A DNA stretch of 64,000 nt from Cupriavidus pampae (GTDB lineage Bacteria > Pseudomonadota > Gammaproteobacteria > Burkholderiales > Burkholderiaceae): contig NZ_CAJZAG010000018.1 in NCBI RefSeq assembly GCF_914271485.1, forward strand, positions 1 to 64,000, read 5' to 3'. How positions within the stretch are numbered: position 1 is the stretch's first letter; the number at the start of each line of letters is the position of its first letter. Of this stretch, positions 18,064 through 26,943 are shown piece by piece. The notes under the pieces are model-generated. The model searched no databases, was not told where the DNA came from, and was given only the letters and a program-made list of their open reading frames with translations. Position numbers and translations under genes: made by a program.

Positions 18064-19563
18064 ATGACCATTCAATTCGACACGATCATTCGCAATGGCG
18101 ACCTCATCGACGGTACGGGCGCGCCGCGGCGATCCGCCGACGTTGCAATCCGCGATGGAGAAATCGTCGCGATCGGCGACCTGCGCGATGCACGGGCTGT
18201 CACCGATATCGATGCTACCGGGCTGGCCGTAGCGCCCGGCTTCATCGATACGCACACGCACGACGACTTCCTGGTGTTCCAGTCGCCCGAGATGCTGCCG
18301 AAGGTAACGCAGGGCGTGACTACAATCATCGCGGGCAATTGCGGCATCAGCCTGTTCCCGCTCGTGACAGACACGATCCCACCGGCGCCGCTCGATATCC
18401 TGCGCGGCGGCTACCGGTTCGAATCCGTGCAGGCCTACCGGGACACGTTCGCCGCGAGTCCCGCAGCGGTCAACGTGGCGGTGCTGGTCGGGCAATCCAC
18501 GCTGCGCGCGCGGCATGTCGGCCAACTAGGCGAGGCTGCGAGCGACGCGGAGATCGAACGCATGCGGGAGGATGTGGAAGCCGCGTTGCGGCAGGGCGCC
18601 ATCGGCGTGTCGACGGGCACGTTCTATCCGCCATCCGCCGCCGCGCCCGAGGACGAGATCGTCCGCATGTGCGAACCGATGCGGCGGCTCGGCGGGGTAC
18701 TGGTGTCGCACATGCGGGACGAGAGCGATCGTGTGCGCGAGTCGATCGACGAAACGGCGCGTATCGGCAAGGCGCTGGGCGTGTCCACGGTCATCTCGCA
18801 CCACAAGCTCGTGGGCAAGCAGAACCATGGCCGTAGCCGCGAAACGCTGGCGCAGGTGAACGCGCTTGCGCAGACCATGCCGCTGTGCATGGACTGCTAT
18901 CCGTACGCGGCCTCGTCGACGATGCTGCGTCCCGAGCGCGTAGACCAGTGCGACCGCATCCTGATCACCTGGTCGGCCACGCACCCCGATGTGGCCGGCC
19001 GCTATCTGGAAGAGATTGCCGAGTCATGGGGACGCACGCGCCGCGAGGTGGCGGAGTCGCTGGTGCCCGGTGGCGCGGTGTACTTCATCATGGACGAGGG
19101 CGATGTTCGCGACATTCTTGCCTATCCGGGCACGATGGTGGGCTCCGACGGCATTCCTTCGGACGAGACGCCACACCCGCGTCTGTGGGGAACGTTTCCG
19201 CGCGTGCTCGGTTTGTACTCGCGGGATCTGGGCCTGTTTCCGCTGGAGCGCGCTGTCCACAAGATGACGGGGCTCGCCGCGCTGCGCTTCGGACTGGAAC
19301 GTCGCGGGGAACTGCGCGTGGGGCACGTGGCTGACATCACCGTGTTCGACCCCGCGACGATCCAGGATCGCGCCACGTTCGACGATCCGGTGCAGCCGTC
19401 CGTTGGCGTTACCCATGTGCTCGTCGCCGGCGAGGCGACGTTGCGCGATGGCGCGCCCACGGGGAATCGCCCCGGACGCTTCGTCGGATCGACGCTCGTG
19501 AAGAGCGATGCGGTCAAGGTGCCGACAACTCCTCGGAACGTTGTTCGCGCAGCCATGCAATGA
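18064..19563 (+). CDS. N-acyl-D-amino-acid deacylase family amidohydrolase
   Basis: 499 residues from the ATG at 18064. N-terminal beta sandwich (IRNGDLIDGTGAPRRSADVAI), then FIDTHTHDDFLVF with the metal-binding HxH, CGIS (metal-ligand cysteine region), and C-terminal GMVGSDGIPSDE-like DG motif carrying the catalytic Asp. Family members remove acyl groups from N-acyl-D-amino acids (D-aminoacylase). It follows the Bug gene by 8 bases, so the Bug protein may bind the acylated substrate. Its 3' end overlaps the convergent LysR gene by 50 bases. Confidence 0.87.
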   Translation: MTIQFDTIIRNGDLIDGTGAPRRSADVAIRDGEIVAIGDLRDARAVTDIDATGLAVAPGFIDTHTHDDFLVFQSPEMLPKVTQGVTTIIAGNCGISLFPLVTDTIPPAPLDILRGGYRFESVQAYRDTFAASPAAVNVAVLVGQSTLRARHVGQLGEAASDAEIERMREDVEAALRQGAIGVSTGTFYPPSAAAPEDEIVRMCEPMRRLGGVLVSHMRDESDRVRESIDETARIGKALGVSTVISHHKLVGKQNHGRSRETLAQVNALAQTMPLCMDCYPYAASSTMLRPERVDQCDRILITWSATHPDVAGRYLEEIAESWGRTRREVAESLVPGGAVYFIMDEGDVRDILAYPGTMVGSDGIPSDETPHPRLWGTFPRVLGLYSRDLGLFPLERAVHKMTGLAALRFGLERRGELRVGHVADITVFDPATIQDRATFDDPVQPSVGVTHVLVAGEATLRDGAPTGNRPGRFVGSTLVKSDAVKVPTTPRNVVRAAMQ

Positions 19564-20425
19564 ATGTATGCATCGCGGGGTGGGTCAGCTTCTCTTCGAG
19601 GCAGACGAAGTAGTACGACTTCGGCGACACGTAAGCGGTGGTCGACAGGCGAATCAATCGTCCCGCGCGAATATCCTCGCCCGTCACGAAGTCGGGCAAC
19701 AGCGCGACGCCCATGCCGCCCAGCGCAGCCTGCAGGCCCATGGTCAGCAGGCCGTAGCGTGGTCCGTCGCGCTCGGGTTGCCGGATGCCTTGCTGCTTCA
19801 GGTAGGATGGCCAGGCTTCGAGTGCCGCCATCTGATGCAACAGCGGCAGGCGCTTCTTCGTGGCCGTCGCCAGCGTCGCCTCGGCAGGTAGCAACTCCGG
19901 CGCGCAGACCGGAAAGAGCTCGAGCGGCATGACCTTCATCGAGTAATGATGCGGCGGCGGGGCAGAGCAGTACATGATCGCGGCATCCTGCTGGGCGTTC
20001 TCCAGATCGATGGGTCCGACCTTCGTCGTCACGTTGAGTTGGATCTGCGGCTGTTCTTTTGCGAACCGGAGCAGTCGCGGCAGCAGCCAGATGTTGCCGA
20101 GCGATACTGGCACGGAGATATCGAGCCTCCCTCCGGCGGCCCATCCCGATTGCACCTCGCGGGTAGCCTCCTCCAGCATCGCCAACGCCTTGCGCACGGT
20201 TTTCAGGTACTCCTCGCCGATTTGTGTGGCGGCCATTGCGCCCTTGCGGCGATTCAGCAATCGCGCGCCGAGGAAGTCCTCGAGCTCCGTGATCTGCTTG
20301 CTGACGGCGCCTTGCGTCAGGCAAAGCTCCTCGGACGCGCCCGTCACGCTGCCCAGGCGGGCAGTGGTCTCCAGGGCGACGAGATTGGCCAGCGCGGGCA
20401 GGTGGCGTCCAGTAGTGCTTTTCAT
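19514..20425 (-). CDS. LysR-family regulator
   Basis: 303 residues from the ATG at 20425 (MKSTTGRHLPALANLVALE). The HTH is TGASEELCLTQGAVSKQITELE; the effector domain follows from about residue 90. GcvA-like in the N-terminal spacing (ALANLVALETTARLGS). Divergent from the other LysR gene with 109 bases between. Probably controls the D-aminoacylase/Bug pair whose last gene it overlaps, or itself. Confidence 0.88.
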   Translation of the reverse strand: MKSTTGRHLPALANLVALETTARLGSVTGASEELCLTQGAVSKQITELEDFLGARLLNRRKGAMAATQIGEEYLKTVRKALAMLEEATREVQSGWAAGGRLDISVPVSLGNIWLLPRLLRFAKEQPQIQLNVTTKVGPIDLENAQQDAAIMYCSAPPPHHYSMKVMPLELFPVCAPELLPAEATLATATKKRLPLLHQMAALEAWPSYLKQQGIRQPERDGPRYGLLTMGLQAALGGMGVALLPDFVTGEDIRAGRLIRLSTTAYVSPKSYYFVCLEEKLTHPAMHTFIAWLREQRSEELSAP

Positions 20426-20487
20426 GGGGGTCGAGTGGCGGCAGTCGCTTTGGCGGGAAGATACAACGTTTCTGCCTGCTTGCACCA

Positions 20488-20509
20488 TGGCGTGACGGTA
20501 TCATCGCCA
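20488..20509. promoter_or_regulatory. Possible LysR site between two divergent LysR genes
   Basis: TGGCG-N12-CGCCA is an inverted repeat in the 109-bp gap between the divergent LysR genes. LysR sites are often T-N11-A dyads of this size. Short arms in GC-rich DNA can arise by chance. Confidence 0.3.
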
Positions 20510-20534
20510 GACGATCGCTCCGTTCGGGAACATC

Positions 20535-21410
20535 ATGGAACTTCGGCATCTTCGTTATTTCAGCGCCGTCGCGGAACTGCGCAGCGTGCGCGCTGCATCA
20601 GAACAGCTGCACGTGACGCAGCCCGCAATCTCGCGGCAGATCCAGGATCTCGAAGAGTCGATAGGCGCTGCGCTGTTCGAGCGCACGCCGCGCGGCCTCA
20701 AGCTGACGCCGGCGGGTCAGGCGTACCTCGAGGAAACGCGAGACATCCTTGCGCGCGTCGATGCGGCCAACCGCCTCGCACGCAGGATCGCGGAAGGCGT
20801 GGAGGGCCATCTGCGTATCGGCTTCGTCGAGAACGCGGCCTGGAGCGGCATCGTTTCGGACGCGCTTCATGCCTTCGAGCAAGCGGCGCCACATATCGCC
20901 CTCGAGCTCATGCCGATGAACACGCCGGAACAGCTGGAGGCGATTTCAGCCGGACGCCTCGATGGAGGCTTCTGCTATCGCTTCGGTACGCTGCCGGAAG
21001 GCATCGCGAGCGTTCGCATCCTCGAGCAAAACGTCGTGCTGGCAGTGCCGGCGGCGTGGCCGCTCGCGAGCCTGGAGTCTGTCGCGGCAGCCGAACTGGC
21101 GGGGAAACCCTTCATCATTTTCCCGCGGCGCGTCTATCCCGCGTATTACGACCATCTGCTTTCCGCGTGCGCGGCAGCCGGCCTCACACTCGATATCCGC
21201 CAGGAAGCGTCGACGGAGACCGCGATCCTGTCACTCGTGTCGGCTGGGATGGGCGCCGCCATCGTCAATGCCGCGAATCGTGATCGTCCGCCAGCGCGCG
21301 TGCGCTTTGTGGCGTTGCGCGATCTGTCGGTGCCGTTGCCGCTCGAATTCTGCTTCGCCGCTGCAGAGACAAACGCCGCGCTGAAACGCTTCGCCGCGCA
21401 GTTTGGCTAG
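20535..21410 (+). CDS. LysR-family regulator
   Basis: 291 residues, complete, starting MELRHLRYFSAVAELRSV. HTH in VRAASEQLHVTQPAISRQIQDLEE; effector-binding domain from about residue 88 with GLTLDIRQEASTETAILSLVSAGMGAAIV, the typical hinge and second-lobe segment of the BenM/CbnR-like branch. The MBL-fold gene follows on the same strand, with two copies of a 12-bp box just after this stop codon. Confidence 0.9.
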   Translation: MELRHLRYFSAVAELRSVRAASEQLHVTQPAISRQIQDLEESIGAALFERTPRGLKLTPAGQAYLEETRDILARVDAANRLARRIAEGVEGHLRIGFVENAAWSGIVSDALHAFEQAAPHIALELMPMNTPEQLEAISAGRLDGGFCYRFGTLPEGIASVRILEQNVVLAVPAAWPLASLESVAAAELAGKPFIIFPRRVYPAYYDHLLSACAAAGLTLDIRQEASTETAILSLVSAGMGAAIVNAANRDRPPARVRFVALRDLSVPLPLEFCFAAAETNAALKRFAAQFG

Positions 21411-21444
21411 CCTGAAAGGCATCACCGTCCTACCTGAAAGGCAT
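21411..21444 (+). repeat. Twin CCTGAAAGGCAT boxes upstream of the MBL-fold gene
   Basis: CCTGAAAGGCAT occurs at 21411-21422 and again at 21433-21444, exactly 22 bp (two helical turns) apart, 71-104 bases upstream of the start at 21515. A third copy, in the matching orientation, precedes the deacylase gene at 16847. Helical phasing suggests a pair of protein-binding sites on one face of the DNA. Confidence 0.5.
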
Positions 21445-21514
21445 TGGTAGCGAGCGGCGTCTTGCCCGATAGTGGACGCATGTTTTTTGCTGCCGAGACG
21501 CCGCGAGCGTCCGT

Positions 21515-22410
21515 ATGTCCATGATGACCCTTCCACATGTCCACCGAGTGGGCGCCGCAACCATTACCCGCATTGACGAGACGGTCTTTCCGCTGGCCCC
21601 TGAACGCCTGTTCCCGGCATGGACCGAGGACCACGGACGCGCGCTGGCGGAGCGCTTCGCCGCAGAAAGCCTCGACCTCACCCTTCGACGCGTACCGCTG
21701 AAAACGCACCTGTGGCTCGTCGAGCTAGATGGGCACACCATCGTTGTGGATACTGGCATCGGGAATGGCAAGTCGCGGCCTTTCAGCGCGCTATTCGACT
21801 GCTCGATAACCCGGTGCTCGAGCGCCTCGAGGCGGCGGGCTTTCATACAGAGCAGGTCGATTACGTGTTGCTGACCCATCTGCATGTCGATCATGTGGGT
21901 TGGAATACGCATCGGCGGGAGGGCAGGTGGGTGCCGCTGTTTGAGAATGCCACCTATGTCTTCGGCGAACGTGAGCGTGACTTCTTTGCGACGCCGGAAG
22001 GCGCCCCGCGCCGCATGGTGTTCGAGGACAGCGTTGCCCCGGTCATCGGAGCAGGGCAGGCGCGCACCGTGCCCGATGCGGGCGCGGAAGTTCTGGACGG
22101 CATCCGGTTCATCCCGACGTTCGGGCACAGTGCCGGGCACATGGCCATCGAGATTCGCTCACGCGGCGAAACGGCGCTGTTTTCGGGAGACGTCATGCAC
22201 AGCGCGGTGCAGGTGCACCATCCTCATTGGAACTCGATGTTCTGCCAGCATCCGGAGCAGGCCCGCGCTTCTCGCCTCGCTTTGCTCGAGCGTGCGGCGG
22301 AAACGGGGGCCACGGTGTTCGCCGCGCATTTCGCGGAGACGTCGGCCGGCGTTATCACGCGAGCCGGCGACGGGTTCGAGTGGACCTACGCTCGACCTGT
22401 TCCGGCCTGA
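21515..22410 (+). pseudogene. Metallo-beta-lactamase-fold hydrolase gene, one frameshift
   Basis: The ATG at 21515 opens MSMMTLPHVHRVGAATITRI and HTIVVDTGIGNGKSRPFSALFD. At about 21797-21801 the homology shifts frame (one base missing) and goes on as DNPVLERLEAAGF, LLTHLHVDHVGWNT (the HxHxDH zinc motif), GHSAGHMAIEI and FSGDVMHSAVQVHHP to 22410. Restored, it is a 298-residue MBL-fold enzyme of the quorum-lactonase/alkylsulfatase-like kind. It runs into the convergent tautomerase gene by 25 bases. Sequencing error or recent mutation cannot be told apart here. Confidence 0.75.
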
Positions 22411-22616
22411 GCCGCGAGTCCCATCTTCTCCAGCGTCAACGTCTCGTCGGCGCGCCCCCAGCCGCCGTCCGCGACTTCCTCGATGAGCACCATTGAGTGA
22501 GGGCGGGCGCCTTCACCGAAGTACTCGACAAACATGGCGGTCGTGCGGTGGATGATTTCCTCCTTGCGAGCATGATCGAGGGTTCCTTCCGGGAATTTGA
22601 AGTTGGCGAATGGCAT
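22386..22616 (-). CDS. 4-oxalocrotonate tautomerase-family protein
   Basis: 76 residues. The mature protein begins with the catalytic proline (MPFANFKFPEG), as in all 4-OT enzymes, and keeps the ARKEEIIHRTTAMFVEYFG helix and HSMVLIEEV strand. Size fits the short (62-80 residue) subgroup that assembles as hexamers. Tautomerases handle enol/keto forms of ring-cleavage products. A longer frame upstream has no homology. ATCGTCAATA lies 40 bases before the start, as in the deacylase promoter. Confidence 0.85.
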   Translation of the reverse strand: MPFANFKFPEGTLDHARKEEIIHRTTAMFVEYFGEGARPHSMVLIEEVADGGWGRADETLTLEKMGLAAQAGTGRA

Positions 22617-23122
22617 GGCAATACTCCTATGTGGTTGCATCGTTGGTGTGAGAAGTATTGACGATCCTGTCCAAGCGATAAATCTCGTACGCTGCCAACA
22701 GCTTCCGGCATACGCTAACAATCGAGGGCAGCCCGCCATAGCGCGATAAACCGCGCGGATAATCTGCCGCGGCCGTTCGCGTGCGGCATGCCTTTAGATC
22801 CGCGTGGTGAAGATACCAGCATGGCACAGCAGGAGTTGCACCACGCGCAGGTCCGCACGTGGTTGAGTAGATGCGTGGCAATGGCGTGCGCAGCGTGTCG
22901 GGCGATAGCAAGGCATGGATGCCTGCCCGTGCTATCAGAGCCCGCCCTGTGTATCGCTATCGCGGCCTCTAAAGCCTAGGGGTCAAGTATCGGGATATTG
23001 CTGTGAAGCATGGTCTGGACAAAGGATGTCTATGGCCCAGTCCATATCTCTCATCATGGCCCTTCATCGATGGTCTATCAGGATTCAACATTGACTCCTC
23101 AATCAACCCCATCGAGATCCTC
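22617..23122. other. Intergenic, no gene seen
   Basis: Contains the tautomerase promoter side, including TATTGACGAT at 22656-22665 (read on the minus strand as ATCGTCAATA). No ORF with protein-like composition and no terminator were found. Confidence 0.5.
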
Positions 23123-23572
23123 ATGACCCAACGAATCGACTACACCAAGGCCTCTCCCGAGGGATACAAGGCTTTCGGAAACGTGTACGTGACGCTTCAG
23201 AAAAGCGGGCTTCCGAAGCAGCTCGTCGACCTTGTCTATCTGCGGATTTCGCAGATCAATGGCTGTGCGTACTGTATCGACATGCATTCCCGCGATCTGC
23301 TGAAATCGGGACTTCATGTGGAGAAGCTGGTCCTTGTACCCGTATGGGCCGAGGCCGGCAAGGTTTTCAGCACTCGTGAACGCGCCGCGCTGGCTTGGGC
23401 GGAAAGTGTGACGCGGGTTTCGGAGACTGGCGTCCCAGACGCCGACTACCAGGCCGCAGCCGCCGAGTTCGGTGAAAAGGAGCTCGCCGATCTAACGTAT
23501 GCCATTGCCTTGATGAACGCCTTCAACCGTTTTGGCGTTGCATTCCGTGCGACCCCTGCTGCCGCAGCCTGA
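23123..23572 (+). CDS. Carboxymuconolactone decarboxylase/AhpD-family protein
   Basis: 149 residues from the ATG at 23123. The redox motif is CAYCIDMHSRDL, the CxxC...H signature of AhpD-like alkylhydroperoxidases within the CMD fold. These proteins use the cysteine pair to reduce peroxides, or act in thiol-linked electron transfer. The last third (ADLTYAIALMNAFNRFGVAF) is the conserved closing helix. The frame is open further upstream, but family proteins begin near MTQRIDYTKASP. It sits alone ahead of the SMR gene (134-base gap). Confidence 0.88.
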   Translation: MTQRIDYTKASPEGYKAFGNVYVTLQKSGLPKQLVDLVYLRISQINGCAYCIDMHSRDLLKSGLHVEKLVLVPVWAEAGKVFSTRERAALAWAESVTRVSETGVPDADYQAAAAEFGEKELADLTYAIALMNAFNRFGVAFRATPAAAA

Positions 23573-23706
23573 CGAGCCAAACGGTTCATGCAGGAGAAGG
23601 GTGTCCGAGCGTCGGATGTAACGGCGTAACGCACCGATCGGCGTAATACCTGTCGGTGCGGTGAGCAGGCGCCTCTTAGTTTTCAACTCACACTGGAATT
23701 ACTGAA

Positions 23707-24027
23707 ATGGCATGGATACTGCTTGGCATAGCGGGGGTGCTGGAAATCGCCTTCGCCTTCTTTATGAAGGCGTCCGAGGGCTTCTCGCGGCCGGTACCGG
23801 CTGTGCTCACCGTCCTCACTGGCGTGACGAGCGTCGTGCTTCTTTCCAGCGCCCTCCGTACCGTACCTGTCGGGACTGGATACGCGGTCTGGACCGGAAT
23901 AGGTGCCGCGGGGACGGCGATCATGGGTATCGCCATACTCGGAGACTCTGCGGCACTCCCCAGAGTCGGGTGCATTGCAATGATTCTGGCCGGGGTTATC
24001 GGCCTGAAGCTCGTCTCCACGACCTAG
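23707..24027 (+). CDS. Small multidrug resistance family exporter, SugE/Gdx-like
   Basis: 106 residues and four membrane segments, the standard SMR size. The essential glutamate is E13 (LLGIAGVLEIAFAFFMKAS). GTGYAVWTGIGAAGTAIMGI matches the SugE/Gdx branch, whose members export guanidinium or quaternary ammonium ions by proton antiport as dual-topology dimers. SugE proteins normally have W in the segment where this one reads FAFF, so the specificity may differ. No second SMR subunit gene is adjacent. Confidence 0.85.
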   Translation: MAWILLGIAGVLEIAFAFFMKASEGFSRPVPAVLTVLTGVTSVVLLSSALRTVPVGTGYAVWTGIGAAGTAIMGIAILGDSAALPRVGCIAMILAGVIGLKLVSTT

Positions 24028-24604
24028 GGTTCGCGCCGCCCCTGCGATGGCGCTGTTCTAGGCGCTACATTCATTGACAGTGCGACGTTGACACCGTCGC
24101 CAGCGGTATCGGCCAGCGCGGTCTGCAATAGTGTTGCCCCTTTCATCAAGGATGAATTAAAGCGCACTAAGCCAATTGTGGAAAGGCTTCAAATATAGGT
24201 CGATTGAAAGGGGTGGGAATGAAAAGCGGGCCTGCGTGGCCGGATAAGCGGGGCTATTGGCTGCACCTGTGTGGGCTAACAGACAGTACACGTCCCTGCA
24301 TCGCCCCTAAAGTTCTTTCGTCAACTTGGCCCATCGGGCCACGGGGGAGCTATCGACGGAGTAGTCCTTGGCCCCCGGTACGCTGGAGTTTGCGGTGTGC
24401 ATCATCGAACGCGTCGTGCAACGGCGATCGCTGATCACCGGTGTCACGAGCGACGCAAGCCGGCGGCGGTGTCATAGTCAGCGCGCGAGCGCATGGGCTG
24501 GACGCCGCGCACCACCCTTACAGAACTAATATAAGAAATGATAGGCGCGGACGTCGTATCCGCTCGACACGACACCCTGATCAAAACGGCCGGTTTCAGG
24601 CCCT
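24028..24604. other. Intergenic, no gene seen
   Basis: 577 bases with lower GC in the middle. No frame shows recognisable protein sequence and no hairpin-T-tract terminator was found. Could hold a decayed gene; I cannot name it. Confidence 0.4.
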
Positions 24605-25615
24605 ATGACCATTATGAATAAAAGCCGAAGACGTGTCTTCGTCGCGGGTCATCGCGGTATGGTTGGCGCCGCCATTACGCGCGCGCTATCGCACCGCGCG
24701 GATGTCGATCTCGTGTGCCGCACCCGTGCAGAACTGGACCTGACCGATCAGCGGAAAGTGCGCGACTTCTTCGCCGCCGAGCGGATCGATGAGGTATATC
24801 TTGCGGCCGCGCGTGTGGGCGGGATCCATGCCAATAACAACTACCCCGCGGAATTCATCCAGCAGAACCTCGCCATCGCGGTCAATGTCATTCACGAAGG
24901 ATGGCGTCATGGCGTGACCCGCTTGCTATTTCTGGGCTCGAGCTGCATCTACCCACGCCTGGCGCCGCAGCCGATACATGAGAGCGCGCTGCTGACCGGA
25001 GAACTGGAGGCAACAAACGAGCCCTACGCGATTGCCAAGATCGCTGGGATAAAACTGTGCGAGAGCTACAACCGGCAGTACGGCGTTGACTACCGCAGTG
25101 TTATGCCAACCAACCTCTATGGGCCCGGCGATAACTATCACCCGGAGAACAGCCACGTTATTCCGGCACTTATCCGCCGCTTCCACGAAGCGCGGGTGAC
25201 ACACGCGCCGACCGTCGCGATTTGGGGCTCGGGCACGCCGATGCGAGAGTTCCTTTTCGCAGACGACCTGGCGCGGGCATGCGTGCGTGTGATGGAATTG
25301 GCCGCCGAGGACTACCGGGCCTTTAGCGCCCCGACCGGCTTCTTCAACGTCGGTACCGGCATCGAGATCTCAATTCGCAACCTTGCAGTGTTAATCGCGA
25401 AGGTGGTCGGGTATCGCGGCGAGATTGTGTTCGACTCCACGCGCCCCGACGGAACGCCACGCAAGGTTCTCGCCTGCAGCGCCATTGCGGCCACAGGCTG
25501 GGTTCCATTGGTTGAATTCGAGGCCGGGTTGCAACTGGCCTACTGCGATGCACTGGCCACTGGCCGCTTGGCCGCCAGTCTTGATACGCCTCGGGCATTG
25601 GAAAAATCTGTCTAG
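24605..25615 (+). CDS. fcl: GDP-L-fucose synthase
   Basis: 336 residues, SDR fold. Nucleotide loop GHRGMVG; catalytic residues all visible: Ser and Cys in SSCIYP, Tyr and Lys in PYAIAKIAG, His in NSHVIPALI. Converts GDP-4-keto-6-deoxymannose to GDP-L-fucose by epimerisation and NADPH reduction. It normally pairs with gmd (GDP-mannose dehydratase), absent here, and no polysaccharide genes flank it, so it is an isolated copy. ATG at 24605 or 24614. Confidence 0.92.
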   Translation: MTIMNKSRRRVFVAGHRGMVGAAITRALSHRADVDLVCRTRAELDLTDQRKVRDFFAAERIDEVYLAAARVGGIHANNNYPAEFIQQNLAIAVNVIHEGWRHGVTRLLFLGSSCIYPRLAPQPIHESALLTGELEATNEPYAIAKIAGIKLCESYNRQYGVDYRSVMPTNLYGPGDNYHPENSHVIPALIRRFHEARVTHAPTVAIWGSGTPMREFLFADDLARACVRVMELAAEDYRAFSAPTGFFNVGTGIEISIRNLAVLIAKVVGYRGEIVFDSTRPDGTPRKVLACSAIAATGWVPLVEFEAGLQLAYCDALATGRLAASLDTPRALEKSV

Positions 25616-25963
25616 CCGAATCGCTTTGCGTCTTCGCCGAGCCACGTCTCTGTATCGCGCCGTTTCAACTTGGCAAGTGCTCGATAAAATTCGCCGTGAG
25701 CTGAAGGGAGCCATGGAGTCGGCCCGGCTATTGCAGCCATGGCAGTGCAGAACCTCGCGCGAGCCTTGGTTAGCTTTCGGCAACGGGTAAAGTTGGCGCG
25801 CAGATCGAAACTTCGGCTTGGCGGAGTAGCTCGTGTGGTATCGGAAATCCGGTCGGCCTCCCGCTGGTAGGCTGCTGTGAAATTACCTATCCGCCAGCCG
25901 CCTGGCATTGGGCCGCGGGGAGAGCCTTGATAAGGCAAAAAGCAGCGGCGGCGCAACTGATTG
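25616..25963. other. Intergenic, no gene seen
   Basis: 348 bases between the converging fcl and LysR genes. One minus-strand reading is open here but runs out of frame through the LysR gene and has no protein-like pattern. Confidence 0.4.
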
Positions 25964-26854
25964 TCAGGTGCCCGCCAGCTCGCGAAACGCCAGTTCCTGC
26001 TCGGACACAACCCCTGTACGAAACACCATCCACATCGCCGACTTCGCTCCCTTGTCGCGCAACTTGCGGTAGGCGACGCCGGTTGCCGCGACGCGTCCGA
26101 ACGATGCCGGCACCAGCGCGATGCCGAGTCCCGCCGCGACGAGCCCGACGATGGTTACCGCGGTTAGCGCTTCCTGTACCACGCGCGGCGCAAAGCCCGA
26201 CAAGCGACATAGCGAAAGAATTTGCACGAGCACACTGGTGCCGCTATCCCGGGGGAACATCACGAACTCCTCGTTTGCGAGCGCGCTTACGGGTAGCGGA
26301 CCTTTGGCCTTTGCTAGTGGGTGTTTGGAGGGGAGCGCTACCACCAAGGCGTCCTCGAACAATCGGATCGTCCCGAGCGTGGGCGGCAGGTCGGGCGTCT
26401 CGACGCTGCGCACGAACGCCACGTCGATTCGTCTTTCAAGCATCGCCGCGAGCTGCTCCTGCGTGGTGAGCTCCGCGATGCGTACCTGCACGCCCGGACG
26501 CCGCTGCCGATACGCGAGGATCAGGCGTGGAATGACGCCGGTGAGCGCCGCCCCGCTGGTGAATCCCACACGCAATTCGCCCAGGTCTCCTCGCTGGACG
26601 CGCGCGGCGATGGCACTGGCTCGCTCTGCCTGGGCGAGCAATGCCTGGGCTTCCGGCAGCAACGCCTTGCCGGCGGGCGTCAGTTCGACGCGGCGGTTCG
26701 TGCGTTCGAACAGCTTCGCACTCAACTCCTCCTCCAGTACCTTGATCTGATGACTCAGGGGTGGCTGGGCAATATTGAGGCGTTCGGCGGCGCGGCTGAA
26801 GTGAAGCGTTTCGGCGAGGACGACAAAGTAGCGGAGGCGGCGGAGATCCATCAT
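25964..26854 (-). CDS. LysR-family regulator, BenM/CatM-like branch
   Basis: 296 residues. N-terminus MMDLRRLRYFVVLAETLHFSRA with HTH AAERLNIAQPPLSHQIKVLE is very close to the BenM/CatM/CbnR type. The effector domain ends VPASFGRVAATGVAYRKL. Such proteins sense aromatic-degradation intermediates. Divergent from an MFS gene; a perfect ATAC-N7-GTAT site overlaps its own start codon, which predicts autorepression and control of the exporter. Confidence 0.9.
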   Translation of the reverse strand: MMDLRRLRYFVVLAETLHFSRAAERLNIAQPPLSHQIKVLEEELSAKLFERTNRRVELTPAGKALLPEAQALLAQAERASAIAARVQRGDLGELRVGFTSGAALTGVIPRLILAYRQRRPGVQVRIAELTTQEQLAAMLERRIDVAFVRSVETPDLPPTLGTIRLFEDALVVALPSKHPLAKAKGPLPVSALANEEFVMFPRDSGTSVLVQILSLCRLSGFAPRVVQEALTAVTIVGLVAAGLGIALVPASFGRVAATGVAYRKLRDKGAKSAMWMVFRTGVVSEQELAFRELAGT

Positions 26855-26867
26855 ACGAACTATGTAT
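26853..26867. promoter_or_regulatory. BenM/CatM-type operator ATAC-N7-GTAT
   Basis: ATACGAACTATGTAT is an exact ATAC-N7-GTAT element, the recognised half-operator of BenM/CatM-like LysR proteins. It overlaps the start codon of the LysR gene and lies 77 bases upstream of the divergent MFS start. CAATA-N13-TATTG just beyond may be a second, weaker site. Confidence 0.6.
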
Positions 26868-26943
26868 CAATAGTCATCGAAACAATATTGGACGTAGATG
26901 TTACTCCGGACGGATGATCAGTCCAAGGAGGCCTCCAGAGATC

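Noticed and set aside
23573..23706. Guanidine riboswitch ahead of the SugE-like gene
   Set aside because: The leader has a GCACCGA/TCGGTGC hairpin but no ACGR-capped mini-ykkC pair and no ykkC-I or III core that I can find.
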